From an uncultured Chitinophaga sp. (GTDB taxonomy: Bacteria; Bacteroidota; Bacteroidia; Chitinophagales; Chitinophagaceae), in the NCBI RefSeq assembly GCF_902168175.1, contig NZ_CABHOU010000025.1:310001-374000 (forward strand): a stretch of DNA of 64,000 nt. Direction: 5' to 3'. The position numbers and the translations under genes were made by a program. Positions 33,351 through 43,200 of this stretch are shown here, piece after piece (within the stretch, counting starts at the first letter, position 1; the number at the start of each line of letters is the position of its first letter). Under the pieces are notes generated by a model. The model did no database searches. It was given only the letters and a program-made list of their open reading frames with translations, and was not told where the DNA came from.

Positions 33351-36347
33351 CTAGAAATTAACCTGCGCACCAAGCGTGAATGTGCGGGTAATAGGATATA
33401 CATCCAGGTTGCCATAACCGGGCGTTAAGCCGGTAATACCCACCTGTGTAGGGTCCAGACCCGTAAATTTGGTGATGGTGAATACGTTGCGCACAGCGCC
33501 ATAAATCCTGAAGCTGTTTACCTGTTTGACAGGCAGCTTCGGCGACCAACCCAATGTGATGTTATCCAGTTTGAAGTAATCGCCTTTTTCCAGGAAGTAG
33601 TCGGTGATCAGTTTGGTGGAAGTAATCTGACCGTTGCGGCCATACGCATCTTTCAGCAGGTTAATACCCGGCTCGGCCTGCAGGCCATAGTACATCTGGT
33701 AAAGGTTCATGATATCGTAATCGAAACGCCCGCGGAAGTAAAGCGACAGATCGATGGTTTTGTACTGGAAGGTATTGCCCCATGAAAGTTCATAATGCGG
33801 CGCACCGTTACCAATATAAGCTTTGTCGGTACCCGAGCTGGCAGTAGAACCAAGGATCTTTTCCTTACCTACGATACCATCTTTCCAAACCATGATTTTA
33901 CCCTCATCGTTAACGCCCGCATATTTATAACCCCAGAAGCTGCCCAGTTCCACACCAGGTTCCAGGCGATAAGCCGGGCCAGGGTTACCGGGAGAAGGAA
34001 GGTCCTGCAGGTAACGGATGTTACCAGTATACGTATCATCCGACCATGACACCAGTTTAGATTTCAGGTAAGAACCTGTAACATTTGTAGTGTAACGGAA
34101 GTCGCCATTATCCACTACGTTGTAGTTCACGGTAAGCTCTATACCCTTGGTGCTGGAAGTTCCCACGTTCACGAACATCTGCTCGTGCAGGAACGCGCCC
34201 ACAGGCACATCGTAGTTATCGAGCAACTCTTTACTCTGCCGATCGAACAGGTCGATGCTACCGGAAAGTTTGTTATTAAAGAACGCGAAATCGATACCCA
34301 GGTTATAAGCGATAGCCTGCTCCCACTGCAGGTTAGGGTTGAAGTTGTTACCCGGCCCATACACCCTTATCCACTGCCCCATATCGTTGAGGTAGCGGCC
34401 ATAAGCAGTATACTTGGCCAGGGAAGTGTAACGTGGGAAACCAGAGCGGCCGGCAGAACCATAAGAGAAACGCACTTTTAATTCATTCACCGCGCTATTG
34501 CCTTTCAGGAAGCCCATGTTGGAAACACGCCAGGCTGCGGATACGGCAGGGAACAACCCCCAACGGTTGTCTACACCAAACTTGCCGTTACCTTCATAAC
34601 GCAGCGAGCCGGTGAGGAAGTAAGTATTATCGTAATTATAACTTACACGACCGAGGAAAGCGGCAATTTTCTCTTTGCTCTTCCACGAATCCATACCCAG
34701 GCGACCTTCTTTGTTGTTCCAGTTACCTGCGTCAAGGTTGTTGTATTTAAAGGCATCAGAAATAAAGTCCATGTTTTCTGCCCAGAAACCCTGGTTGTTA
34801 AATTCCTGGTAGCTGTAACCGGCCATTACAGAAAGATCGTGCTTGCCGAAACGCTGGTTGTAATTGCCGAGCCACTCCAGCGTGTAATCCGTCCAGGTTT
34901 CGTTTTGCAGGCGGCCACGGCCTACACGACTGTTCTGGATCGATTCGGCCGATTTAGAGGTATAGTATTCGCGGCCCATACGTTCGTGTCCCTGCCTGGC
35001 AAGTTTCAGTTCTGTATTCAGGTTTTTGAGGATGTTCAGTTTCACGTTAAGGTCCATGATAGAATACTTCTGATCGGCGCCGTTTTCCCTGGCTTTCAGG
35101 TTCTGTACCGGGTTATAGGTATCAAAGCCCTGCAGCGTATTATACATCAGCGGATTAGTGGGGTCCATGATGGGGAGGGTAGGGTTAAGTTTTATAGCCA
35201 TTTTAAAGGCATCGTAGTTGGTATATTCCTCTTTGGTAACTCTTTGGGAAAGATTGCCCGAAAACTCCAGCAAACCGTCTAAAACACGCTGCTGGAAGTT
35301 AGCACGGTAACCATACTCCCGGCGTGAAGTAGCGATATCGATACCGTCCTTAGTACGGAAGTTGCCGGAAAGACGGAAAATACTGTTTTCGCTACCGCCA
35401 CCAACGGTAAGGAAATGGTTTACGCCGAAGTTGTCTTTGCGAATGAGTTCATCATACCAGTCTACCCTTGCACCCCGGTCGGTATCCCGGTTTTTGGCAA
35501 GAAACTCTTCGGCAGAAAGAATTTCAGGTCTGGCCGCAATGGCATCATGCTCAGCGTAACTGTCGTAAGTAAGGCTCACTTTTCCGGCTTTACCTTTTTT
35601 AGTTTGAATGAGGATAACGCCGTTAGCGCCACGTGAGCCATAAATCGCCGCCGCTGATGCATCTTTCAAAACGTTGATTGATTCAATGTCCTGTTGAGCG
35701 ATGTTGCGGATATCGCCGCCTGGCATACCATCAATAACGATCAATGGTTCAAAACCCGCACCAATAGAGCCAACACCGCGTACCTGGATAGTAGCGCCGC
35801 TGTTCGGGTCCGCCGCTGCGGTGTTAGATACGGCCACGCCGGCAACCTTACCTTCTATCTGCGCCAGCGGACTATTAAACCCGCCCTGGATGAAGTCTTT
35901 GCTGCTAATAGAGGTAACCGCATTGGTGAGGTTCTTTTTTTGTACAGAACCATAGCCCACCACCACAACATCCGTAAGCTGGCTAACAGATTCTTTCAGG
36001 TCGATGGAAAGGTCTGCTGCCTCCCCCACCGTTACTTCTTTTGTTTCGTAACCGAGGTAGGTAACGACCAGTACGGCGCTATTATCGGGCACCGATAATT
36101 TGAATTTGCCCTGTGCGTCTGAAAAGGTACCGGTAGTGGTGCCTTTTATGCGAACGCTCACATTAAACAGGCCCTCACCTTTGGCATCTTTAACAGTGCC
36201 GGATACCTGCCTCGATTGGGCGAATGCGGCCGTACAGCATAATAAAAGGAGGGCAGCGAACAATGCTCTTTTAGCTAAAACGCTAGTTATAAATCGTTTT
36301 AGCAAACAGTCCAGCGTCCGCATGGGGGAGTAAACTGATTTTTTCAT
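33351..36347 (-). CDS. SusC/RagA-family TonB-linked outer-membrane transporter
   Basis: A 998-residue barrel with a signal peptide (ending AAFAQ near residue 44). It has a CarboxypepD_reg-like domain (QVSGTVKDAKGEGLFNVSVRIKGTTTGTFSDAQGKF), a TonB plug with VVVGYGSVQKKNLTNAV, and the SusC-type plug phrase INVLKDASAAAIYGSRGANGVILIQTKKG. The C-terminal barrel ends ITRTFTLGAQVNF. It lacks the STN domain found in the 40-kb SusC, so sigma/FecR trans-envelope signalling is not expected. It forms an operon with the SusD gene downstream. Confidence 0.96.
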   Translation of the reverse strand: MKKSVYSPMRTLDCLLKRFITSVLAKRALFAALLLLCCTAAFAQSRQVSGTVKDAKGEGLFNVSVRIKGTTTGTFSDAQGKFKLSVPDNSAVLVVTYLGYETKEVTVGEAADLSIDLKESVSQLTDVVVVGYGSVQKKNLTNAVTSISSKDFIQGGFNSPLAQIEGKVAGVAVSNTAAADPNSGATIQVRGVGSIGAGFEPLIVIDGMPGGDIRNIAQQDIESINVLKDASAAAIYGSRGANGVILIQTKKGKAGKVSLTYDSYAEHDAIAARPEILSAEEFLAKNRDTDRGARVDWYDELIRKDNFGVNHFLTVGGGSENSIFRLSGNFRTKDGIDIATSRREYGYRANFQQRVLDGLLEFSGNLSQRVTKEEYTNYDAFKMAIKLNPTLPIMDPTNPLMYNTLQGFDTYNPVQNLKARENGADQKYSIMDLNVKLNILKNLNTELKLARQGHERMGREYYTSKSAESIQNSRVGRGRLQNETWTDYTLEWLGNYNQRFGKHDLSVMAGYSYQEFNNQGFWAENMDFISDAFKYNNLDAGNWNNKEGRLGMDSWKSKEKIAAFLGRVSYNYDNTYFLTGSLRYEGNGKFGVDNRWGLFPAVSAAWRVSNMGFLKGNSAVNELKVRFSYGSAGRSGFPRYTSLAKYTAYGRYLNDMGQWIRVYGPGNNFNPNLQWEQAIAYNLGIDFAFFNNKLSGSIDLFDRQSKELLDNYDVPVGAFLHEQMFVNVGTSSTKGIELTVNYNVVDNGDFRYTTNVTGSYLKSKLVSWSDDTYTGNIRYLQDLPSPGNPGPAYRLEPGVELGSFWGYKYAGVNDEGKIMVWKDGIVGKEKILGSTASSGTDKAYIGNGAPHYELSWGNTFQYKTIDLSLYFRGRFDYDIMNLYQMYYGLQAEPGINLLKDAYGRNGQITSTKLITDYFLEKGDYFKLDNITLGWSPKLPVKQVNSFRIYGAVRNVFTITKFTGLDPTQVGITGLTPGYGNLDVYPITRTFTLGAQVNF

Positions 36348-37169
36348 GATGATCTATTTTTGGTTGAGTGGAAATGATTTTTGTTCAGGCAATACGAAGC
36401 TGTTCACACAGATGGGCTGTGCGTTCGTGGTTGAGTGAAAGGTATTGTCAATGATGCATTAAACCATTAACCTGGCGTTCGGCCTGTACACCGGTGGAGC
36501 CGGGCAGGCGGAAAAAGGTTACGGCATAGCGTTGACTGCTTGTGTGTTTGTTTCATACGTGAATGCAATAAGTTTAGTCATGGGATTTCCATTACACTAC
36601 TGGGTAAGCCTGCTGGTGCGGAACTTCTACGCAATCCTGCCGGGGGTATCTCTGTCTTTTTTTCTCATAAATCCATTGCTTATGCTTTAGCTACAATGGT
36701 AATACTCACTGCTACAATCCTTTATACCAGAAGGCTAAACCGGTTTTTCATCTGTTCCTGTTACTTAGAGTTTTTGAAATGGCGCGTTGACAATTTAGTT
36801 TGAAAGTGTTGTGATTTTAATTCTGGTTAAAAATGCGCGTATCAATTTGGGTTTAATACGCTGTTGACTGACGTGGAATACTTCGTGAATATCGGAAATA
36901 ATTTCAAATTATCAAGCTACTGGTTAAAAAATATCAATCATGAACTTGCCCGTCTTGTGGCTAAAAGGATGTATTTCCTCGTGCGTTGTGAAAGAAAGTT
37001 ACAAAATGCCACCGACTTTTCAAAGCAGCATTACAGGAACGGCTGATAATAAAAAAAGTTTGCCTGCCGGATAGTACCAATTCGTTTTTGCGTATTCTAT
37101 AAGTAAGTCAGTAAGCCGTCAGGCCTATACAGGCAATGTATTTATCAAAAAACTCAACCAGATCGATTC
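36348..37169. other. Intergenic region upstream of the first SusC gene
   Basis: This 822-bp region separates divergent genes. ORFs of 87 and 60 residues (36540-36803, 36864-37046) show no domain or usual composition and are not accepted. A stretch near 36456-36476 (CATTAAACCATTAACCTGG) resembles the half of the 42-bp repeats found before the sigma gene at 38.1 kb. Otherwise it is AT-rich and unremarkable. Confidence 0.5.
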
Positions 37170-37862
37170 ATGAGAATGTCTAAAATGTTTCCGGCCATTG
37201 CCGGGCTCGCGTTTTTCTTTATTGCCTGCGGCGACAGCGACGATGTGAAAGCGCCGGCCTCCTTTACCTTTGTGAATGTAATGGCTACGGCGAGGCCCTC
37301 CATCGCCACCTTTACGCCCGGCCCTGTAAATTATGGCGGTGTAAAAACCGTAGCTTACAGCGCCAGTTTCCAGTACACTGTTAATCCGGGCCTTTCGCCG
37401 CTGTACGTAGTACAAAACAGCGATACTACCAGGCCATTGTTCAGCGGCTCGGTAAACCTGTTACCAGGCAGCATCAACACTTTTTACCTGATTGGCGACA
37501 CCACCAGGCCCGATACGCTGTTTACCCGGGAAACCGTACCGCTGTATACCGACAGCAGTGCAGGACTTCGTATAGTACATGTTTCGCCCGCCAGCCAGAC
37601 TGTTACCGTTAACGTGAAAGGCGCTACGGATAAAGAATTTGCGGATGTAAGTTACAAACAGACCAGCATCTTTAAAACCTACCCTGTAAGGGCAACAGGC
37701 AACAGCCGCATCCTGGAATTGCGTAATAAAGCCAACGACAGTCTGCTGGTTACTTTTACCTGGAACTATACCATCGGTCGTAATTACACATTAGTATTTA
37801 CGGGGGATGTGATCAATAAACAGCCGGCTGCACTGAAGGCGTTTGCTGTAAATAACTTTTAG
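37170..37862 (+). CDS. DUF4397-like lipoprotein
   Basis: A 230-residue lipoprotein (lipobox FIACG near residue 20, followed by DSDD). The body has repeated beta strands and the phrases AGLRIVHVSPASQTVTVNVKG and YPVRATGNSRILELRNKANDSLL, typical of DUF4397 proteins that carry one or two Ig-like domains. Its role is unknown. It is a single gene ending in a hairpin terminator, upstream of but not obviously part of the sigma/FecR locus. Confidence 0.65.
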   Translation: MRMSKMFPAIAGLAFFFIACGDSDDVKAPASFTFVNVMATARPSIATFTPGPVNYGGVKTVAYSASFQYTVNPGLSPLYVVQNSDTTRPLFSGSVNLLPGSINTFYLIGDTTRPDTLFTRETVPLYTDSSAGLRIVHVSPASQTVTVNVKGATDKEFADVSYKQTSIFKTYPVRATGNSRILELRNKANDSLLVTFTWNYTIGRNYTLVFTGDVINKQPAALKAFAVNNF

Positions 37863-37879
37863 GCTGGTACCAGCGTTTT

Positions 37880-37920
37880 TATAAAGGAGGAAGGAGGAGT
37901 TGTTCCTCTTTCCTCTTTTA
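37880..37920 (+). terminator. Terminator after the DUF4397-like gene
   Basis: A long AG/CT stem (TAAAGGAGGAAGGAGG with CCTCTTTCCTCTTTTA, with G-U pairs) and a T-rich end lie 18 bases after the stop codon. Confidence 0.6.
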
Positions 37921-37940
37921 AGATTACCCCAGAAAAAGGC

Positions 37941-38018
37941 TTCGCCATTCATTAACCTCTTAACCAGCGGTTAAACCAGCTTCACCGTTCATTAAACCGG
38001 TTTAACCAGCGGTTAAAC
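37941..38018. repeat. Two 42-bp tandem repeats containing TTAACC-AGC-GGTTAA palindromes
   Basis: TTAACCAGCGGTTAAAC occurs identically at 37960 and 38002, 42 bases apart. Each copy is preceded by a related TTCnCCnTTCATTAA stretch. Each repeat contains a perfect palindrome with a 3-base spacer. It lies 68-145 bases before the sigma factor start and probably binds a regulator. Confidence 0.65.
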
Positions 38019-38085
38019 TTTTTGCCCCTCCCCTCACGGCACCCCATCTATCCCTTCCTTAGAATTCCGGCTAAAATTTTATAGC

Positions 38086-38706
38086 TTGCGGAACATATCA
38101 ACCAGCCATCTATTATTGCCTGCAAATCAATCATATGAAGAAAAAGCGCTGCTAAAACAGGTAGCAGCCGGAAACGAAGCGGCATTCAATCAACTTTTTG
38201 AGCGGCACCGTAACGGCGTTTACCTGCATGCCCTTACCTACGCCAAATCTCCCGAGTTTGCGGAGGAACTTGTACTCGACATATTTATGAAGATCTGGGA
38301 CAACCGCGAACGGCTGCCCGAGGTCGATCATTTCCCGGGTTACCTGTTCATTCTTTCGCGCAACCAGGTTATTTCGGCCATGCGTAAACGGCTGGAGCAG
38401 CCGGTTACCGATATGGACCTCACGCAGTGGGCAACACATGGCATGGGGCCCGACAAACACCTGGAGTTCAAAGAAGTGCAGGTGATGCTGGAAAAGGGTA
38501 TTGCGGCTTTATCCCCACAGCAGCGTACTGCCTTTACGCTTAGCCGCCACGAGGGCAAAACGTATGATGAAATTGCAGCGATCATGGGCATTTCGAAACG
38601 CACGGTGAATTTTCATATCGTAGGGGCCCTAAATACCCTGCGCCACTTTTTTTATTCGCGTACGGCCCCGCTGCTGGCCTACCTGGTTACTTTTCTTTTA
38701 TCCTGA
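38086..38706 (+). CDS. ECF-type RNA polymerase sigma factor
   Basis: A 206-residue ECF sigma factor starting at a TTG in the track. Region 2 (residues about 25-95) has EAAFNQLFERHRNGVYLHALTYAKSPEFAEELVLDIFMKIWDNR. Region 4 (about 140-190) has LSPQQRTAFTLSRHEGKTYDEIAAIMGISKRTVNFHIVGALNTLR. The hydrophobic C-terminal tail (APLLAYLVTFLLS) is typical of the Bacteroidota FecR-controlled type. It is followed by a FecR gene and a SusC with STN domain, so cell-surface signalling should activate this locus. Confidence 0.92.
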   Translation: MRNISTSHLLLPANQSYEEKALLKQVAAGNEAAFNQLFERHRNGVYLHALTYAKSPEFAEELVLDIFMKIWDNRERLPEVDHFPGYLFILSRNQVISAMRKRLEQPVTDMDLTQWATHGMGPDKHLEFKEVQVMLEKGIAALSPQQRTAFTLSRHEGKTYDEIAAIMGISKRTVNFHIVGALNTLRHFFYSRTAPLLAYLVTFLLS

Positions 38707-38798
38707 TAAAAAATATTTTTCACTTACCCTGTTTGGCCGCCTTTTTTCTGCGTCTTTAATAACAGGACAGATTAAGCGGACCGGCCCGCACTATTCAT

Positions 38799-39995
38799 AT
38801 GGAAATAAACAAGCTCAGAGAATTGATGGAAAAGTATGCTTCCGATAGCCTTTCGGAGCCGGAACGCCTGCTTTTGCAACAATACACGAACGATCCGGAG
38901 CAAAGGGCCGATGTGGAAGCCGTATTAGAAGAAAGCTACCTGTCCGGCGAGTACACTACGGCCGAACCGCCCGAACGGGCAGCACGCCTTCATCAAATGT
39001 TGCAGGCCCGCATGCACCCCGCAACGGAAACACCGGTGCGCCGTATCCGTACCAAACGTATTTATTGGGCTGCCGCTTCTGTACTGTTACTGATGGCAGC
39101 AGGCATATATTACTGGTCGGCCCGCACCACCGAAAACCTTACACCATCGATAGCCACAAAAGGCACGGATATACAACCAGGTAAAAATGGCGCTATCCTT
39201 ACCCTGGCCGATGGCTCGGAGATTGTGCTGGACAGCCTTAAAAACGGGCTGGTAGCACAGCAAACGGGTACACAGGTAATGCTCAGCAACGGGCAATTAC
39301 AGTACAACGCCAGCGGACAGCCCAATGGCGAAATGCAATACAATACTATCAGCACGCCTAAAGGCCGGCAGTTCCGGGTAACATTACCTGATGGTACTAT
39401 CGTGTGGCTGAATGCAGCGAGTTCCATCCGTTACCCTACTTTTTTTGCTGGCAAAGACCGTCGGGTGCAGGTAAACGGGGAGGTATATTTCGAAGTGGCA
39501 CAAAATGCACAACAACCATTCAGGGTATCTGTAAATAATAAAGAAGAAATCGATGTACTGGGCACCCATTTTAATGTAAATGCCTACGAAAACGAACAAC
39601 ATATAGAAACTACCTTACTGCAGGGCAGCATAAGGGTGTCTACCGTTGCTGCCTACTCATCAAAAGGCGTAACACTTAAGCCCGGGCAGCAGTCACAAAT
39701 TACGCCAGGCGGCGGCCAACCTGATATTCTGGTTAGCGATGCTGTAGATACAGATAAGGTAATGGCCTGGAAAAATGGCGCTTTCAACTTTGACAATTTA
39801 AGCCTGGATGAGGCCATGCGTGTGCTTGAGCGCTGGTACGATATCGAGGTGGTTTATGAGAACGGTATACCCGATATACAATTTGGGGGAGAAATAGACC
39901 GTAATGTAAGTTTATCAGAATTATTAAAAATACTGGGCAAAACCAAACTGAAATTCAGGATAGAAGAGAACAGAAAGCTTGTCATTATAAAATAG
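38799..39995 (+). CDS. FecR-family anti-sigma factor
   Basis: A 398-residue inner-membrane regulator. The N-terminal sigma-binding part is about residues 1-80 (LRELMEKYASDSLSEPERLLLQQY), with a single membrane helix IYWAAASVLLLMAAGIYYW at about 88-107. The periplasmic FecR domain includes QFRVTLPDGTIVWLNAASSIRYPTFF and VNGEVYFEVAQNAQQPFRV. The C-terminal DUF4974-like region is FNFDNLSLDEAMRVLERWYDIEVVYE. It is expected to read the STN domain of the SusC downstream. Confidence 0.93.
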   Translation: MEINKLRELMEKYASDSLSEPERLLLQQYTNDPEQRADVEAVLEESYLSGEYTTAEPPERAARLHQMLQARMHPATETPVRRIRTKRIYWAAASVLLLMAAGIYYWSARTTENLTPSIATKGTDIQPGKNGAILTLADGSEIVLDSLKNGLVAQQTGTQVMLSNGQLQYNASGQPNGEMQYNTISTPKGRQFRVTLPDGTIVWLNAASSIRYPTFFAGKDRRVQVNGEVYFEVAQNAQQPFRVSVNNKEEIDVLGTHFNVNAYENEQHIETTLLQGSIRVSTVAAYSSKGVTLKPGQQSQITPGGGQPDILVSDAVDTDKVMAWKNGAFNFDNLSLDEAMRVLERWYDIEVVYENGIPDIQFGGEIDRNVSLSELLKILGKTKLKFRIEENRKLVIIK

Positions 39996-40232
39996 TAAAG
40001 ACAATAGATATGCATAATGTGGATGATGGCCTCCCAACCGGGCCAAACAACGATGTATTGCCTGTACCGGCTTACCAAACGCTTCTAAAATTTTTACCAG
40101 CCACTCCCGGCAACGAAATACTGGCTTTTATGCTAACATAAACCGGTAAAAAGAAACCGCCACGGTTCGCTCCCGTGACGGCAGATCGATTTAGTGTCAC
40201 TCATTATTTAACAACCAAATCAATTGCAATTT
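39996..40232. other. Short gap between FecR and SusC genes
   Basis: It contains a GC-rich hairpin around 40157-40183 (CACGG with CCGTG in an imperfect stem) but no ORF or clear promoter. A processing or attenuation role for the SusC message is possible but not shown. Confidence 0.35.
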
Positions 40233-43200
40233 ATGCAAAAAACTGCGAATTGGTCTGGACGCGGCATTGCCATGCCCTATCACCGGCAATGCGGACGCCA
40301 GCCAGAAACCAAAATCATGTTAGTGACGCCATGGAGGCTACAAACAACTGCTCCAGGCAACACTTTCAAAAAATTAATGCTGGTGATGAAATTGACTGTA
40401 TTTCTCCTTACGGTAGTTTTAATGAACGTGTACGCATCCGGCTCGGCGCAATCGGTTACGCTGTCCGGTAAAAACATGCAGCTGAAAAAGGTATTTTCTG
40501 CCATCAAGCAACAAACGGGCTACCATGTGTTTTTTGAAGCAGAAACGATGAATGCTGCAAAAAATGTTTCGTTTAATGTGAACGATATGCCGCTACAGGC
40601 GTTTCTCGATATTATTCTTAAAGATCAGCCGCTGGCTTATGAAATAACCAGCAAAACGATTTCCATCATACCTAAAAGTAAACCGATAGTACCGGCGCTG
40701 CTGAAAGCTGCTGCCGAAGAGGCAGCACCGCTGGCGCCGGCTTTCGTTTATGGCACCATTGAAACTTATGCTGGCGAACCGGTGAGCGGGGCATCCATAA
40801 GGGTAAAAGGAACCAACCAGGGCACGGTGACGAATGCCAAGGGCTACTTTTCGCTGGAAGGTATTCCGGATAATGCTGTACTGCTGGTATCCAGCATCGG
40901 CTTTAAACCGGTTACTATCGGTATCCGCACGTCTGCTACCGGGTATACGGCGTATGCAATGGATAAGGTGCAGGCGGGTGATATAAAAGCCACCGCAGGC
41001 AATAATGTTACGCTTTCGATAAAACTGCAGGCCAGCATCAACGAACTGGACAAAGCAGAAGTGGTATCAAAAAGAGCGGCCGGGGTGCCGGTTGAAATGA
41101 AGAACCGCCGCCACCAAACGTTATCACAGTTACTGGAAGGCAGTGTACCGGGCCTCACGCTCAAAACAGAGATCACGACCACGCACGACCTGTTCCTGAA
41201 TGGCAACGACCTGGAAGAACAATATGAGCGGTTTAAACGCAATGGCCTGGATATGTCGCAATACCCAACTTACGAAAGCTACCTGAAGTTTTACTACGAC
41301 ATGTCGAACCAGGCCTATACGCCAGGCGGTAGTACTATCCCCCAGCAGCGCGTGAACTATACCACTCAGACCACAAACAGCGGCGTTATACCGGAACTGC
41401 GTGGGGCCAGTGGCTTTACCGGTGGGCAATCGGGCCTGTTAGTGGTGATCGACGGCTTTCCGCAGGATAACTTCCCGGCCGATTACCCGATGAATAACGT
41501 AGAATCGATACGGATTATAAGGGACCCCGCGGAATGTGTGAAATGGGGGCCAAAAGCAGCAGGTGGTATTATCATGATCACAACCACTGGCGCACAACCT
41601 GGTAAACTACAGATCAACTATAGCACTAACCTCTTTTACTCGGAACGACCCGATAATAGTAATGGAGCGATGCAACTGGCTTCCAGCAAAGAGATACTGG
41701 ATTACTATAAGGAAGGTTACGATAAAGGACTCGCAGGCTATCTGCAAACGGCGAATGTAAACATGCTTACACCCGCCCAAAGGATGTTGTATTACCTCGG
41801 TAAAGGCACACTGTCACAAAGCGTTTTCCAGCAACAATGGGATTCCATGTCGCTGCTCTCTAACCGCGGCCAGCTACGTAACCTGCAACAGGATATTTTC
41901 TCGCACAACCACACGCTGTCTGTAATGGGCGGCAGTAATGCTTACCGGTTTAATGTAAGCGGCACCTACAGGTACGGTAAAAACTCCGCAAGGGGCAGCC
42001 ATGCGGAAGACTTGTTGCTGAACATTAAAAACGACCTTAGGCTGTTCAAAGGAAAGCTCGTTGCCAGCCTCGATGTAAACACAATTAACAGTACTTCTAA
42101 AGACCCTGGCGCTACTTCTATTTCCAGTATGGACCCGTATGAAATGCTGGTAGATAAAGACGGCAGTTATGTTTACAACAATTATGAAGTAAGCCCGGAA
42201 CTGAATAACACCATGCAGCAACTCGGCTTCTTCAATTATGGTATTAACCCGATAGAAGATCAGCTAAACAGTTCGATCAAAACAAAGATATCCGGCTTTA
42301 ACTCAAGACTGAACGTACAATGGGACCTCGCTAAAAACCTGCAATGGTCTACTTCGGTACAGTATAATCCAAAGCACAACAGCAGCGAGAACTGGGATGG
42401 TATCCGTTCGAGTACCGCGAGAAGAAAGATCAACGAATATGGTATTGTACGTAACGCTGCATCAGGCAATGTAATCGACTTTTATGTACCGCCTGGCGAC
42501 ATCATGCGCAGGTCTTCGAGCAACTCCGAAGTATGGAACGTTCGTTCGGGCCTGACTTACAAACTGAAGCTGGGCAATCATACCATTCTTGCAGGTGCGG
42601 GTATGGGCGCGGGTAGTGAAAAAACTACTATCAACCCGGACACTACGCTCTACGGTTACAATAAGACTACAGGTACGGGCCTCCCCATCATGTATACTGG
42701 TCAAACATCTTTATCTAACTACCTGGGAAGAGCGGTTTATCCGCTGGAATTACTGCTGCGCAGCATGCCCGCCGAAACCATTTCGCGGAACACGTCTTTT
42801 AACGGCAACTTTACTTATTCATACAAAGACAAATACGAGTTTAATACGGGGTATGCTTCTGTATTCCTGCCAATTAGCGGCGGAAGCGAATCATACGCCA
42901 GTCTTACGGATTATTCCGCTACCGGCACCTGGAATATGCATCGTGAATCCTTCTTCCATATTCCCTGGATCAATTCTATGAAACTGTCTGCACTGTTCGA
43001 GCAGGTGCGGTTGCCCGAATTACCGGCCACCTTATCGGCCACCCGGACTTTACAGACACTCTGGAACACTAACAGCATATTCGTATCTGCTTTTACACCT
43101 GCGCAACTGAACGGGCAGGTAAGTACCAATATCGGCGGCCAGTACCAGGTAGGCCTGTCAGGCGAACGCATTACATTCAATGTGCGGTACAACCATCCTT

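Noticed and set aside
33329-33415. Long N-terminal extension of the first SusD
   Set aside because: The downstream Met gives a perfect lipoprotein signal, while the extension overlaps the SusC 3' end and lacks export features.
36540-37046. Two short ORFs (87 and 60 residues) upstream of SusC
   Set aside because: No recognisable domain, unusual residue use and no start signals; likely random open frames in AT-rich sequence.
37960-38018. CRISPR-like array
   Set aside because: Only two repeats with similar, not unique, spacer sequence and no cas genes; a regulatory tandem repeat fits better.
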